DNA from: Alphaproteobacteria bacterium | GTDB taxonomy: Bacteria > Pseudomonadota > Alphaproteobacteria > Micavibrionales > Micavibrionaceae | DNA length: 38,379 bases | NCBI GenBank assembly: GCA_028277665.1 | Contig: JANQFU010000040.1 | Coordinates: forward strand, 1-38,379 | Direction: 5' to 3' | Part shown: piece after piece, positions 1 through 9,353 of the stretch | How the letters are laid out: every line of letters begins with the position of its first letter | Numbering within the stretch: position 1 is the stretch's first letter | Translations under genes and position numbers: made by a program | The notes under the pieces: generated by a model | Told to the model about the DNA's origin: nothing | The model's database searches: none | The model's input: only the letters and a program-made list of their open reading frames with translations

Positions 1-23
1 TTCGCGTTTAAACAACTCTATGA

Positions 24-51
24 CTGGATCCCGGCTTTCGCCGGGATGACG
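24..51. repeat. Short hairpin repeat (dispersed GGATCCCGG...CCGGGATGAC type)
   Basis: A 6-bp stem (CCCGGC, 30-35) closes on a TTTC loop and GCCGGG (40-45). It is flanked by TGGAT and ATGACGG. Short palindromes of this composition are scattered through intergenic DNA of many Proteobacteria. Only this copy with the CCCGGC stem is visible here. The neighbouring element at 144-230 shares the ATGACGG edge and the GGATCC motif. Confidence 0.6.
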
Positions 52-143
52 GTTGGTTTTGTCAGCTTTGTAACTTATTCTTATCCATAGTTCAGGTTAA
101 ATACCAAACTCATAAAAACGCAACTCATTGAAAAAGGACAAAA

Positions 144-230
144 CCGTCATCCTCTGCGCATGCAGAGGATCCATTTTAAAGCCTGCGCTGGCGGATGAAT
201 GGATCCTCCGAACAAGTCGAAGGATGACGG
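144..230. repeat. Nested inverted repeat downstream of acnA
   Basis: The outer arms CCGTCATCCT (144-153) and AGGATGACGG (221-230) are perfect inverted repeats. A second pair, AGGATCCATT (166-175) and AATGGATCCT (198-207), lies inside them. The left arm is itself a hairpin, CCTCTGC (151-157) with GCAGAGG (162-168). The whole unit can form a cruciform or one long hairpin. It starts about 20 bases after the acnA stop on the minus strand and is followed on that strand by a T-rich stretch, so it may also stop acnA transcription. It looks like a REP-type dispersed element, but I cannot count genome copies. Confidence 0.65.
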
Positions 231-249
231 GATTTAATTATATCAGATC

Positions 250-2937
250 TTATCCGCCCGCCATGGAGCGCAGGACGTAATGCAGGATTCCGCCATGGCG
301 GAAATAGTCCAGCTCGTCTTCCGTGTCGATGCGGACGAGGAGCGGGATCTCGCGCGATGTGCCGTCCGGTGTCGTGACGGTGAGCGTGATGTTCCCGCGC
401 GGCTTCAGGTCCGCAAGACCCGCGAGATCGAACGTCTCGTCTCCGGTCAGATTGTGCGTTTTGCGGCTCTCGCCCGCGATGAACTGGAGCGGAAGAACGC
501 CCATGCCGATCAGGTTCGAGCGGTGGATCCGCTCATAGCTTTCGGTGACGACCGCGCGCACGCCAAGAAGCCGCGTGCCTTTCGCCGCCCAGTCGCGGGA
601 TGAGCCCGTCCCGTATTCCTTGCCCGCGATAACAATCAGCGGCGTGCCCTCCTCCGCGTAGCGCATGGCGGCATCATAGATCGCCATGTCTTCGCCGGAA
701 GGGACGTGTTTCGTATAGCCGCCCTCAATATGGGGAACCATTTCGTTGCGGATCCGGATATTGGCGAAGGTCCCGCGCATCATGACTTCGTGATTGCCCC
801 GGCGTGAGCCGTAGGAGTTAAAATCGCGCGGGGCGACGCCATGCCCGCTTAAATACTGCCCGGCCGGAGAATCCGGCTTGATCGCCCCCGCGGGAGAGAT
901 GTGGTCGGTTGTCACGGAATCGCCGAGGACAGCCAGTGCCCGCGCGCCCCTGACATCTGTGACCGGTGCCGGCTCCGCCGCCATTCCGTCGAAAAAGGGT
1001 GGATTGCGCACATAGGTCGATGCGGCCACCCAGTTATATGTCTGTCCGCCGGTCTCCGCGCCACCGCCCGCGGCCTGCCATTCTTTCGTGCCTTCGAACA
1101 CATTGGCGTAGCGTGACGTGAACATTTCGGGTGTCAGGGCTTTTTCGACCGTATCGGCAATCTCTTCCGATGAGGGCCAGATATCCCTGAGGTAAACCGG
1201 GTTCCCGGCGGGGTCGGTTCCGAGCGGATCGTTCACGATATCGATATGCATCGACCCGGCCAGCGCATACGCAACGACAAGCGGCGGAGAGGCGAGATAG
1301 TTCGCCCGGACATGCGGGCTGATCCGGCCTTCGAAATTCCGGTTCCCGGAAAGGACGGAGCATACGGTCAGATCGCCGTGTTCGATTGCGGCAGAAACCG
1401 GCTCCGGAAGGGGGCCGGAATTGCCGATACATGTCGTGCAGCCATAGCCGACAAGGTTAAAGCCGAGCGCATCGAGATCTTCCTGCACCCCCGCGCGGAG
1501 GAGATAATCCGTCACGACCTGTGAGCCCGGTGCAAGCGAGGTCTTGACCCACGGCTTGACCTGAAGCCCTTTTTCGCGGGCCTTGCGCGCGACCATGCCC
1601 GCCGCCAGCATGACGGAGGGGTTCGACGTGTTCGTGCAGCTTGTAATCGCGGCGATGACGATATCCCCGTGCGAGAGCGTATAATCCGCCCCGTCGACGG
1701 GAACGCTTTTTTCCGGCTGGTCGGAGACATGGTCTTTGAACCGCGCGGCGGCATCGGACAGTGCGATGCGGTCCTGTGGGCGTTTTGGCCCTGCGATGGA
1801 GGGGACGACGCTGCCCAGATCCAGCTCGAGAAGATCCGTGAACGCGGGATCCGGCGCGCCGGTTTCCCGCCAGAGCCCTTGCGCCTTCGCGTAGGCTTCG
1901 ACGAGCTTCAGGCGGTGCGGATCGCGGCCGGTGAAGGCGAGATAGCGCATGGTCTCCCGGTCGATCGGGAAAAAGCCGCAGGTCGCGCCGTATTCCGGGG
2001 CCATGTTGCCGATCGTCGCTCGGTCGGCCAGCGGCAGATGATCCAGCCCCGGCCCGCAAAATTCAACAAATTTTCCGACGACCCCCTTGCTCCGCAACAT
2101 TTGCGTGACGGTCAGAACAAGGTCTGTCGCCGTCGCGCCCTCCGGCAATTTTCCGGACAGGCGGAAACCGACGACTTCCGGAATGACCATCGAGACCGGT
2201 TGGCCGAGCATCGCCGCTTCGGCCTCGATCCCGCCGACCCCCCAGCCGAGCACGGCCATACCGCCCACCATCGTCGTATGCGAATCGGTGCCGACGAGCG
2301 TATCGGGATAAGCGACGGCGCGTCCGGCTTGCGTTTCGTCATCCTCGACCCAGACACTCTGGCCGAGATATTCGAGATTGACCTGGTGGCAGATCCCGGT
2401 CCCGGGCGGCACGACCCGGAAATTCCGGAAGGCCTGCTGTCCCCACCGCAGGAAAGCGTACCGCTCGCCGTTGCGCTCGAACTCAAGCTCGACATTCTTT
2501 TGAAACGCGGAGGGATTGCCGAACGCATCAACCATGACCGAGTGGTCGATCACCAGATCCACCGCGCTCAACGGATTGATTTTCTGCGGATCTCCGCCAA
2601 GGGCCGTCATGGCTTCGCGCATCGCCGCAAGATCGACCACGGCGGGCACGCCGGTAAAATCCTGCATCAAAACCCGCGCCGGGCGATAGGCAATCTCGGT
2701 ATCGGAGCGTTTATGGTCCTGCCAGTCGATAACGGCCTGCACGTGATCCTTTGTCACGCTGCGCCCGTCTTCGAAACGCAACATGTTTTCAAGAAGGATT
2801 TTCAGCGTATAGGGGAGCGCGGAAATATCGCCGAGTTTCTCTGCCGCCGCGGGCAGGGAAAAATAATCATAGCTTCGGCCATCAATCTCAAGCGTCCGGC
2901 GCGTTTGAAGGGAATCCTGTCCTGTGCGTGTGCTCAT
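250..2937 (-). CDS. acnA: Aconitate hydratase A
   Basis: Isomerises citrate to isocitrate via cis-aconitate in the TCA cycle, in the cytoplasm. The 895-residue length matches the AcnA/IRP1 branch. The three expected [4Fe-4S] cysteine ligands are visible: Cys in [10 protein letters not shown] near residue 434, and both Cys of [12 protein letters not shown] near 500 and 503. The C-terminal swivel domain carries the [10 protein letters not shown] signature near residue 785. The start is the ATG at 2937, with a weak GGGA about 9 bases upstream. It is a single-gene unit: nothing is coupled to it, and hairpin repeats lie just past the stop. No frameshift or missing key residue was seen. Family assignment is secure. 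Confidence 0.97.
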   Translation of the reverse strand: MSTRTGQDSLQTRRTLEIDGRSYDYFSLPAAAEKLGDISALPYTLKILLENMLRFEDGRSVTKDHVQAVIDWQDHKRSDTEIAYRPARVLMQDFTGVPAVVDLAAMREAMTALGGDPQKINPLSAVDLVIDHSVMVDAFGNPSAFQKNVELEFERNGERYAFLRWGQQAFRNFRVVPPGTGICHQVNLEYLGQSVWVEDDETQAGRAVAYPDTLVGTDSHTTMVGGMAVLGWGVGGIEAEAAMLGQPVSMVIPEVVGFRLSGKLPEGATATDLVLTVTQMLRSKGVVGKFVEFCGPGLDHLPLADRATIGNMAPEYGATCGFFPIDRETMRYLAFTGRDPHRLKLVEAYAKAQGLWRETGAPDPAFTDLLELDLGSVVPSIAGPKRPQDRIALSDAAARFKDHVSDQPEKSVPVDGADYTLSHGDIVIAAITSCTNTSNPSVMLAAGMVARKAREKGLQVKPWVKTSLAPGSQVVTDYLLRAGVQEDLDALGFNLVGYGCTTCIGNSGPLPEPVSAAIEHGDLTVCSVLSGNRNFEGRISPHVRANYLASPPLVVAYALAGSMHIDIVNDPLGTDPAGNPVYLRDIWPSSEEIADTVEKALTPEMFTSRYANVFEGTKEWQAAGGGAETGGQTYNWVAASTYVRNPPFFDGMAAEPAPVTDVRGARALAVLGDSVTTDHISPAGAIKPDSPAGQYLSGHGVAPRDFNSYGSRRGNHEVMMRGTFANIRIRNEMVPHIEGGYTKHVPSGEDMAIYDAAMRYAEEGTPLIVIAGKEYGTGSSRDWAAKGTRLLGVRAVVTESYERIHRSNLIGMGVLPLQFIAGESRKTHNLTGDETFDLAGLADLKPRGNITLTVTTPDGTSREIPLLVRIDTEDELDYFRHGGILHYVLRSMAGG

Positions 2938-3122
2938 GCGTCTTGTCCCGGGGTAAGGCGTGAAAACAAAAAGATGAAAATGAATCTAGCATTTTCAGGA
3001 CAAAGGGCAAATGTCCGATCTTATTTCCCCCTCATGCACGGATATGCAAAAAAGGCTTCCCGCGCGGGCGGATCGCCGATAGTCTTCGAAATGGAGACAA
3101 ACAAAATAGAGAAAGTTACGCC

Positions 3123-3713
3123 TTGGATCTGATCAATGAAATCCTCTCCTGGATCTGTCTGATTTCTCTGTTGTGCTACGGGCATGTCCTGCTCGTGAAC
3201 AAGGGAAACCCGAACATCCCTACGGGTGCGCCGTTCCGCAGGAAAATTGCGGAAATCGTAAAGGCAGAGACAGAAAACAGAGGCAAAAAAGATGGGGCGC
3301 AGACCTTTACCGTCGTCGATATGGGGGCAGGAAATGGAAAACTTACCCGCGCGATTGCACGGGCGGTCCCCGATGCCCGGGTGATCGGCCTTGAATTCTC
3401 GCCTGTGGCCGTTCTGACGGCCCGCGTTATGGCGTTTCTTACAGGCTTCAAAAATCTGACATATGTAAGAGGGGATTTTTATGCCTTTGATACGGGCGGG
3501 GTGGACGCCGTCGTCATGTATCTGGCGCATCACGAGATGGAGCGCATGGGGCAAAAGCTGAAAAAAGAGCTCCCGGCAGGCGCGTTGATTGTCTTAAACA
3601 CCTTTCCGCTGAAAGCCGGATGGGGTCCTTACAAGGAAATCGAGGACGACGGTGAGCGCGCGCTCGGCCCGCGCCAGCCGAAGCTCTATCTCTACCGGAA
3701 AGAGACCCCCTGA
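3123..3713 (+). CDS. Membrane-anchored class I SAM-dependent methyltransferase
   Basis: 196 residues. Residues 8-24 are hydrophobic and probably form one membrane anchor. They are followed by a short NIPTGAPF linker and a Rossmann methyltransferase core. Motif I is VVDMGAGNGKLT near residues 64-75, with an acidic residue ending strand 2 at GLEFSP and a post-I segment GDFYAFD. The order of N-terminal anchor, PTG-PF linker and core recalls the FAM173 (ATP-synthase c-subunit lysine methyltransferase) group. That is an inference from layout, not proof of substrate. The start is a TTG with a poor ribosome site; no in-frame ATG would keep the anchor. It is divergent from acnA. Good confidence that it is a methyltransferase, low for the substrate. 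Confidence 0.75.
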   Translation: MDLINEILSWICLISLLCYGHVLLVNKGNPNIPTGAPFRRKIAEIVKAETENRGKKDGAQTFTVVDMGAGNGKLTRAIARAVPDARVIGLEFSPVAVLTARVMAFLTGFKNLTYVRGDFYAFDTGGVDAVVMYLAHHEMERMGQKLKKELPAGALIVLNTFPLKAGWGPYKEIEDDGERALGPRQPKLYLYRKETP

Positions 3714-3827
3714 GCCCTGCGCATACCGCCGCGTGAAAATGCGCGCGCGAGGCAAAAGGCGGTGGATTTCTTTCTGAAATCGGAGAATAATAACGCCCTG
3801 TTCATAAACAAAAAAACGGGGTTTTTT

Positions 3828-5546
3828 ATGTCATTCCGTCTCGATATCCGCCAGAGTCTTATTGTTGTCGTCGTCCTGCTGCTGTTCGGTGCGCTTGTGA
3901 CCGGCGCGGGCGTTGGAGGATGGGTGCTCGACAGGGCCATGGAAGATTCTGTCCTCGAAGCGCAGACGAGGAACATGCGCGTGGCGGCGTCCTTTTTCGA
4001 CAAGTCGTTTTCCTGCGGAACTGAATACAGCGAGACGGGCGATGTCGAGAAACTGACGGTCGATGGCATGCCGGACATCCGGGATCATGCTTTCATTGAC
4101 GATCTTGGAGAGGTGATCGGGGAGACGGCCACGATTTTCGCATGGAATGAGAGCGGGAAAGATTTCATCCGCGTTACAACCAATATCAAAAAAGACAACG
4201 GTCAGCGGGCGGTCGGAACCTATCTCGGTAAAACGGGCCGGGTCTATCCGGAGATTGTGAGGGGAGGCGTTTACCGCGGCGAAGCGACAATTCTTGGAAA
4301 AGACTACTACACCCAGTACAACCCGATCTTCCGGAAAAACGATGGAAAAGTGATCGGCATTTTATATGTCGGCATGGATAAAAAGAAATTCATAAAGGAC
4401 CGAAACCATTCCCTGCTGGTCATTGCGGAAAGCATGTCTGTTGTCTCGGTTCTTGCAATTCTGCTGATGGTCCATACCGTCTGGCGGCTTCTTTCGCCTT
4501 TTCCGGTTATGGCGCATGCAATCACGTCTTTGGCGGAGGGCGATCTGGACACAAAAATTCCCTATGCCGAAAAGAACAACGAATTCGGGAATATCGCCCG
4601 GGCGCTCAAGCATCTTCAGGAAAATCTCAAAAAGAACAAACAACTGGAAGAACAAGCCAAATATGCGCAGAAAAAGGAACTTGAGCGCGGCGAAAAACAG
4701 CACGAAATTGTCCGGGATTTTAGTTCTGTTCTCAGCGGCGCACTGAAAACGGTTGGAGATAAGGTTGGAACAGTCACGAATTCGTCTTCCGGGTTGGCGG
4801 ATCTCTCGAAAAGGGTCAGCACGCTCAGCCATGATGTCGCGGAAATTGCAAAAACCACGGACCAGCATATCCAGACCGTTGCTGCGTCCTCGGAGGAATT
4901 GCGAGCCTCGTTCCACGAAATCAACCGGCAGACGGAAAACGCCCGGAATTTGTCCCGCTCGGCCCGTGAGAGTGCGGACAGCGCGAGCGGTTCTGTGCGG
5001 AATCTCACGGAATCCGCTTCACGAATCAGCGAAATCATCAATCTCATTACGGATATCGCAGAGCAGACCAACCTGCTCGCGCTCAACGCAACGATCGAGG
5101 CCGCCCGGGCGGGTGAGGCCGGAAAAGGTTTTGCCGTTGTCGCGAACGAGGTCAAAAATCTTGCCAGCCAGACCGCCTCGGCAACGCAGGATATTGCTTC
5201 CCAGATTTCCGGGATCACATCGGTCATCAATGACGTTGCCGAAAAAATCGGACAAGTCGCCGAAGAAGTCACGCATATGGATGAAGGCATGGATGGCATT
5301 GCCAGTGCTGTGACGGAGCAGGATGCGGCCAATCAGGAAATCAGCCGGAACGTCTCCAGCACGGCGGACGAGGCGAGCAAAACGACTTCAAGCATGGCTG
5401 AACTCGCGAGCCTTGCGGATCAGGTCTTAAGCGTGGCGACGAAACTCGGCGATGCGGCCATGGGCCTGACGGATCAGTCTGCAAGACTTGAGGGGACGGC
5501 GCAGAACTTCTTCAGGGAAGTCGAGGCCAACGCCGTAGCGTCATGA
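3828..5546 (+). CDS. Methyl-accepting chemotaxis protein, single-Cache sensor
   Basis: A transmembrane chemoreceptor that controls CheA kinase in response to a periplasmic ligand. From the ATG at 3828 it is 572 residues. TM1 spans roughly 10-30. It is followed by a Cache_3/Cache_2-type periplasmic domain to about residue 185 ([22 protein letters not shown]), TM2 at about 195-218, a HAMP domain with the [10 protein letters not shown] segment, and a long signalling coiled coil. The hairpin tip [19 protein letters not shown] is canonical. There is no C-terminal CheR-binding pentapeptide (it ends NAVAS). A GTG at 3762 would add 22 residues but has poor ribosome-site spacing. At 3828 a GGGG lies six bases upstream. 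CheZ is encoded convergently just downstream. The ligand cannot be read from sequence. Confidence 0.93.
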   Translation: MSFRLDIRQSLIVVVVLLLFGALVTGAGVGGWVLDRAMEDSVLEAQTRNMRVAASFFDKSFSCGTEYSETGDVEKLTVDGMPDIRDHAFIDDLGEVIGETATIFAWNESGKDFIRVTTNIKKDNGQRAVGTYLGKTGRVYPEIVRGGVYRGEATILGKDYYTQYNPIFRKNDGKVIGILYVGMDKKKFIKDRNHSLLVIAESMSVVSVLAILLMVHTVWRLLSPFPVMAHAITSLAEGDLDTKIPYAEKNNEFGNIARALKHLQENLKKNKQLEEQAKYAQKKELERGEKQHEIVRDFSSVLSGALKTVGDKVGTVTNSSSGLADLSKRVSTLSHDVAEIAKTTDQHIQTVAASSEELRASFHEINRQTENARNLSRSARESADSASGSVRNLTESASRISEIINLITDIAEQTNLLALNATIEAARAGEAGKGFAVVANEVKNLASQTASATQDIASQISGITSVINDVAEKIGQVAEEVTHMDEGMDGIASAVTEQDAANQEISRNVSSTADEASKTTSSMAELASLADQVLSVATKLGDAAMGLTDQSARLEGTAQNFFREVEANAVAS

Positions 5547-5604
5547 GATAACCGTTGTTCCGGCCGGGCCGGCCGGGCCGATAGAGCCCTGACCCTGGAA
5601 AATT

Positions 5605-6231
5605 CTACGAAAAGAGCTTGTCGATATCGTCCTGGGACGTCGCCTGATCCCGCAGGGTTTCGACATGAGTTTTCTCCGGCGGCGTGATGTCGACTCCCAG
5701 ACGTTCCAGCGTATTGCTGAGCCGGTCCTCGATGGTCTGGAGGTTTTCAAGCGTTTTGCGAATGCGCTGGCTGGTCAGGTCCTGGAACGTGCAGGCAAGA
5801 AGAATTTCCTGAATTTCGTCATTCAGCTCGATCAGATCTTCATGGCCGGGTTTCTGCAATTCGACCTGCAATTTTGTGGCAATCCGGTCCGCCGCATCCA
5901 GAATCCGGTTCGCCGCTTTTTCCGTCATCTGGATGACGGCCTCAAGTTCGACTCCGGCATTGACAGGGGAGAGCCCGTCCCCGCCCGGCGCGGCAATGGC
6001 GTGGATCAGATCAAGGATCTCGGAAAACCGTTTACTGGTTTCGTCGCCGGCCATATCGACAAGCTGGGAGGTCGCGTTGATCTCCATCGAGATCTCATCG
6101 AAGCGGCGGCGGACGAACCGCTCGAACGTGGCGAGATGATCGCGCAGATGCGCAAGCTCGTCAGGGCTTATATCCGCAGTGTTTTTGAGTTCTGTTTGTG
6201 CTGTCATAATGGAAAAGGGCTCCGGGTTCAT
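5605..6231 (-). CDS. cheZ: CheY-phosphate phosphatase CheZ
   Basis: Dephosphorylates phospho-CheY and so resets the flagellar motor signal. 208 residues, almost all helical. The catalytic stretch is LLACTFQDLTSQRI near residues 138-151. Its Asp and Gln match E. coli CheZ Asp143 and Gln147 in the family motif DFQDLTGQ. After a linker the protein ends in SQDDIDKLFS, the expected CheY-binding tail, which here closely resembles the CheY-binding N-terminus of FliM. An alternative ATG lies at 6206 (MTAQTELK); neither start has a strong ribosome site. The gene is convergent with the chemoreceptor, 58 bases away, which supports a local chemotaxis role. No cheA, cheW or cheY is in the window. Confidence 0.88.
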   Translation of the reverse strand: MNPEPFSIMTAQTELKNTADISPDELAHLRDHLATFERFVRRRFDEISMEINATSQLVDMAGDETSKRFSEILDLIHAIAAPGGDGLSPVNAGVELEAVIQMTEKAANRILDAADRIATKLQVELQKPGHEDLIELNDEIQEILLACTFQDLTSQRIRKTLENLQTIEDRLSNTLERLGVDITPPEKTHVETLRDQATSQDDIDKLFS

Positions 6232-6325
6232 AGATCAGTCCCGAAGAATAGCACGGAAACGTTAACAAAATCTAAGAGGTGATATCGTCGCATGCATATG
6301 CAGGAAAAAAATAATGAAAAGACGC

Positions 6326-6365
6326 TTGCCTTTCGAAAGAAAGTGCGCCTATTGAAACGACCATG
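6326..6365 (+). promoter_or_regulatory. Putative rnd promoter, near-leaderless start
   Basis: TTGCCT (6326-6331) and TATTGA (6350-6355) are separated by 18 bases. The -10 ends only seven bases before the ATG at 6363, so transcription would begin at or beside the start codon. No Shine-Dalgarno sequence is present. A 10-base palindrome, CTTTCGAAAG, sits in the spacer. Confidence 0.45.
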
Positions 6366-7535
6366 CTGATCACAACACAATCCGACCTCGAATCTTTTTG
6401 CCGCCGGCTTTCGCAAGGACCGTTCTTTACCCTTGATACCGAATTTCTCCGGGACAAGACCTATTACCCGAAGCTCTGCCTCGTTCAGGTCTGCACCCCG
6501 GACGGAGACGCCGCCGCGATTGATCCTCTCGGTGCGCAGGCGCAGGACGCCGCGCTCGACTGGCAACCCTTCTTTGATCTTCTGGCCGATCCGGGGATCG
6601 TCAAGGTTCTTCATGCCGCACGGCAGGATCTGGAGATTTTCTATCAGATGACCGGCCGGGTTCCGGCCCCGATATTCGATACGCAGGTTGCGGCGATGGT
6701 TCTGGGCTACGGCGACCAGATTGGCTATGAAGCCCTCGTTCGCGATATCGCAGGCGCGAAACTCGACAAGGCCGTCCAGTTCACGGACTGGTCCCGGCGG
6801 CCGCTCACGCCCCGGCTCCTCGATTACGCCATCGGCGACGTGACGCATCTCGTCAAAATCTACGAAGAGTTCTCGGCGCGGCTTGACGCGCAGGGCCGCA
6901 CGCAATGGGTCCGCGAAGAAGAGGCGGTGCTCTGCGCGCCGGACACATACGAAAATCCGCTGGACGCGGCATGGAAGCGAATCAAGATTCGCTCCGACAA
7001 GCCGAAAGTTCTGGCGGTCCTGAAAGAGCTCGCGGCATGGCGGGAGCGGCAGGCGCAGGAACGCGATGTCCCGCGAAGCCGCGTTTTGAAGGATGAAACG
7101 CTGGTCGATATTGCCGTTCACGCGCCGCAAACGGCCCAGAAACTCTCGGAGATGCGCGGTGTAGGGAAAGATTATGCTTTCGGGCGCGGTGGGATGGCCA
7201 TTCTGGAGGCGGTCAAAACGGCTCTGGAGGCCCCGAAAAGCGCGTGGCCGGCCCCCCCGCCGCGGCGCAGGACGATCCCGCCCGAGAAAATGGCGGCACT
7301 TGAGCTTTTGAAGACGCTCTTGCGAATCGTCGCGGCCGAGGCCGGAGTCGCCGCCCGCCTGATCGCCGGGCCGGACGATCTTGAGGCCCTCGTCCTCGGA
7401 GCCCCGGACGAGGACATCCGGGCAATGCAGGGATGGCGCGGGGACCTCTTCGGTCAAAGCGCCCGCGACCTTCTGTCCGGGAAGACCGCATTATGTCTCC
7501 AAGGTGAAGAAATCAAACGCATTTCTTTACATTAG
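6363..7535 (+). CDS. rnd: Ribonuclease D
   Basis: A 3'-5' exoribonuclease that trims tRNA and other stable RNA precursors in the cytoplasm. 390 residues, close to the family norm. The DEDDy exonuclease core is visible: DTEF (residues 24-27, the Asp-x-Glu pair), the Asp of HAARQDLEIF near residue 86, and YAIGDV (Tyr and final Asp) near 155. An HRDC domain follows at about 210-285 (LKELAAWRERQAQERDVPRSR and RGVGKDYA), then a second helical region. The ATG at 6363 lacks a ribosome site but has promoter elements immediately upstream, so translation may be leaderless. Divergent from cheZ with about 130 bases between. Confidence 0.93.
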   Translation: MLITTQSDLESFCRRLSQGPFFTLDTEFLRDKTYYPKLCLVQVCTPDGDAAAIDPLGAQAQDAALDWQPFFDLLADPGIVKVLHAARQDLEIFYQMTGRVPAPIFDTQVAAMVLGYGDQIGYEALVRDIAGAKLDKAVQFTDWSRRPLTPRLLDYAIGDVTHLVKIYEEFSARLDAQGRTQWVREEEAVLCAPDTYENPLDAAWKRIKIRSDKPKVLAVLKELAAWRERQAQERDVPRSRVLKDETLVDIAVHAPQTAQKLSEMRGVGKDYAFGRGGMAILEAVKTALEAPKSAWPAPPPRRRTIPPEKMAALELLKTLLRIVAAEAGVAARLIAGPDDLEALVLGAPDEDIRAMQGWRGDLFGQSARDLLSGKTALCLQGEEIKRISLH

Positions 7536-7645
7536 TAAGACCGGAAATATCTGCAAAATCATGATGATATGAAAAAAGATTGACGGGTTTGATCCGCCCG
7601 TCTATGACATGGGCACGTCCCCCAATCCAACCCACGAGGTCTAAA

Positions 7646-9325
7646 ATGCCATCTGCCGCCGCTTTCCGGACAACGGCCCCCGAAACATCGCAAATACAAC
7701 ACCAAACACAACCGGAGACCGCTCCGAAACTTGTCGTCTTTTCAAACCGTCCGCCGACAAACCCCATCTCAGGAGGCGCGGCGCTTGGAATCAAGGAAGC
7801 CAGTAAAGTCCTGAATGACGAGATCCTCTGGGTCGCGCTCGCGGAAGGGGGCAAAGACGTCACGAAACCGTTCGTCACACCGTCTGTCGTCGACGGGATT
7901 AATGTTCTGACGGTCACGATCCCCAGAGAACAGTATGACAAACATTACAACGGCCTGTGTAACGGCTCCTTGTGGCCGCTCCTGCACGGCATGCTCGACA
8001 ATGCGCACGCGGTCAAAAATCCGGGCGGGATTTCCGCGGACCTGAGAGGACATATCCAGACGCTAAGAATGGTCTTCGAAACGGTCAGGCCGGAGTTGGC
8101 AACATACGGCGTTACGGACGAAACAAAAGTCTGGCTGCATGATTATCATTTCATGCTGGGCGCATGGATGATGAAAAAACTCGGCTATAAAAACCCGACC
8201 GAGTTCTTCCTGCATATTCCGGTCATGGCAAAGCAGACCTACGATCAATTGGAAGGACAGGCAAAAAGGCTGATGGAGATGTTTTTCGGCGGGCTTGAAT
8301 GTATGAATTCTGTGGCGTTCCAGACGCAAGCCGACGCGCGCAATTATCACGAGATTCTGGCCGGGGATGAACCGCCGCCCTCTCTTGGAATCGATATGTT
8401 TGAGTCCACGACACGGAGGAAGACGACGCGGGACGGCACGCAAACAATCGGCGTGATGCCGATCAGCATCGATACGGAATATGCGAAAAAAGTCGCGGAG
8501 GAACACGTCCCGTCGGACGAGATAGGGGCCCTTCAGGCAAGATTGACGGCCAAGCATATCATTTTAGGGGCGGAACGCTGCGACCCGACAAAGGGCATTC
8601 TGGCGCGGCTGGCCGGGTTTGATTTGCTTCTGACGAGATATCCTCACCGCTGCGGACAGGCTCAGTTGATGGTTATCGCCGAGCCTTCACGCCAGGGCGT
8701 CAAGGAATATCAGAAATATAAAGCCGCTGTTGAGAAAAAAGTCCGGGAAATTAATGAGAAATACAAGGAAAGCTATGACGGCATCGAGCCGATCGTCCTC
8801 CTTGAAAAAGGACTGCAGCGGGAAGACCTGCTGTGGAGTATGAGCCAGAACAACTGGCCGCTGGCGTCTCTGGGCAAGGTCGGCACGTTTTTGGCTTATG
8901 CGTTCGGTAAAGCCGCCATCGCGCCCCAGAAAATCCACATTATCGTCAATTCTATAGCCGACGGCATGAATCTGGTCGCAAAAGAGGCCTTTGCCGTCCA
9001 GAACATATTCAACAGCGCGCGCATGATCCTCTCCAGAACGATCGGCGCGGCGAAGGAACTGGGGGATTACGCCACGCTGTGCGATCCGGCGCCGGAGAGC
9101 ATTTGTGAGGCTATGGAAGAGTCTATGCAACTCTCCCAGGAAGAGGTTAATATGAGATGCTGGAAAGCGCAGGCGCATATGGCCTGGGCGAGCGTTGAAA
9201 AATGGGTCCATAGCACCCTGAAAATGTTTGGAATGGAGATCGGAGACGAGAAACCGGAAGCCGGACCCGGCACATCTTTACGTGTGCCCGCGAACGATAC
9301 TGAAAGAAAGCCGAAGGTTGTTTAG
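7646..9325 (+). CDS. GT20 family glycosyltransferase (trehalose-6-phosphate synthase-like)
   Basis: Related to OtsA, which joins UDP-glucose and glucose-6-phosphate into trehalose-6-phosphate for osmoprotection. From the ATG at 7646 (GAGG seven bases upstream) it has 559 residues. Landmarks aligning with E. coli OtsA are SNRPP with SGGAALG at the N-terminus, YNGLCNGSLWP (Tyr76 and Trp85 equivalents), HDYHFM (His154), GAERCDPTKG (Arg262 and Lys267) and DGMNLVAKE (Asp361). Two departures stand out. About 26 extra residues lie between REDLLWSM and DGMNLV, and the Arg before Asp361 (PLRDG) is replaced by Ala (SIADG). The acceptor may therefore differ, for example glycerol-3-phosphate as in glucosylglycerol-phosphate synthase. 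No HAD-type trehalose phosphatase is nearby; a SixA-type phosphatase gene follows 28 bases on. Confidence 0.8.
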   Translation: MPSAAAFRTTAPETSQIQHQTQPETAPKLVVFSNRPPTNPISGGAALGIKEASKVLNDEILWVALAEGGKDVTKPFVTPSVVDGINVLTVTIPREQYDKHYNGLCNGSLWPLLHGMLDNAHAVKNPGGISADLRGHIQTLRMVFETVRPELATYGVTDETKVWLHDYHFMLGAWMMKKLGYKNPTEFFLHIPVMAKQTYDQLEGQAKRLMEMFFGGLECMNSVAFQTQADARNYHEILAGDEPPPSLGIDMFESTTRRKTTRDGTQTIGVMPISIDTEYAKKVAEEHVPSDEIGALQARLTAKHIILGAERCDPTKGILARLAGFDLLLTRYPHRCGQAQLMVIAEPSRQGVKEYQKYKAAVEKKVREINEKYKESYDGIEPIVLLEKGLQREDLLWSMSQNNWPLASLGKVGTFLAYAFGKAAIAPQKIHIIVNSIADGMNLVAKEAFAVQNIFNSARMILSRTIGAAKELGDYATLCDPAPESICEAMEESMQLSQEEVNMRCWKAQAHMAWASVEKWVHSTLKMFGMEIGDEKPEAGPGTSLRVPANDTERKPKVV

Positions 9326-9353
9326 GACACAATAGAAAAGGATAAACAGAGTT

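Noticed and set aside
1669..3132. Long open frame (487 codons) on the plus strand
   Set aside because: It is antisense to acnA, has no family resemblance and Arg-rich shadow composition; acnA is certain.
5547..5604. GC-rich GGCCGGGCC repeats between the chemoreceptor and cheZ as a bidirectional terminator
   Set aside because: The repeats are not properly self-complementary and no T-run follows on either strand.
6228..7457. 409-codon open frame on the minus strand
   Set aside because: Antisense to rnd, which has all DEDD residues; the frame has the Arg/Pro-rich composition of a shadow.
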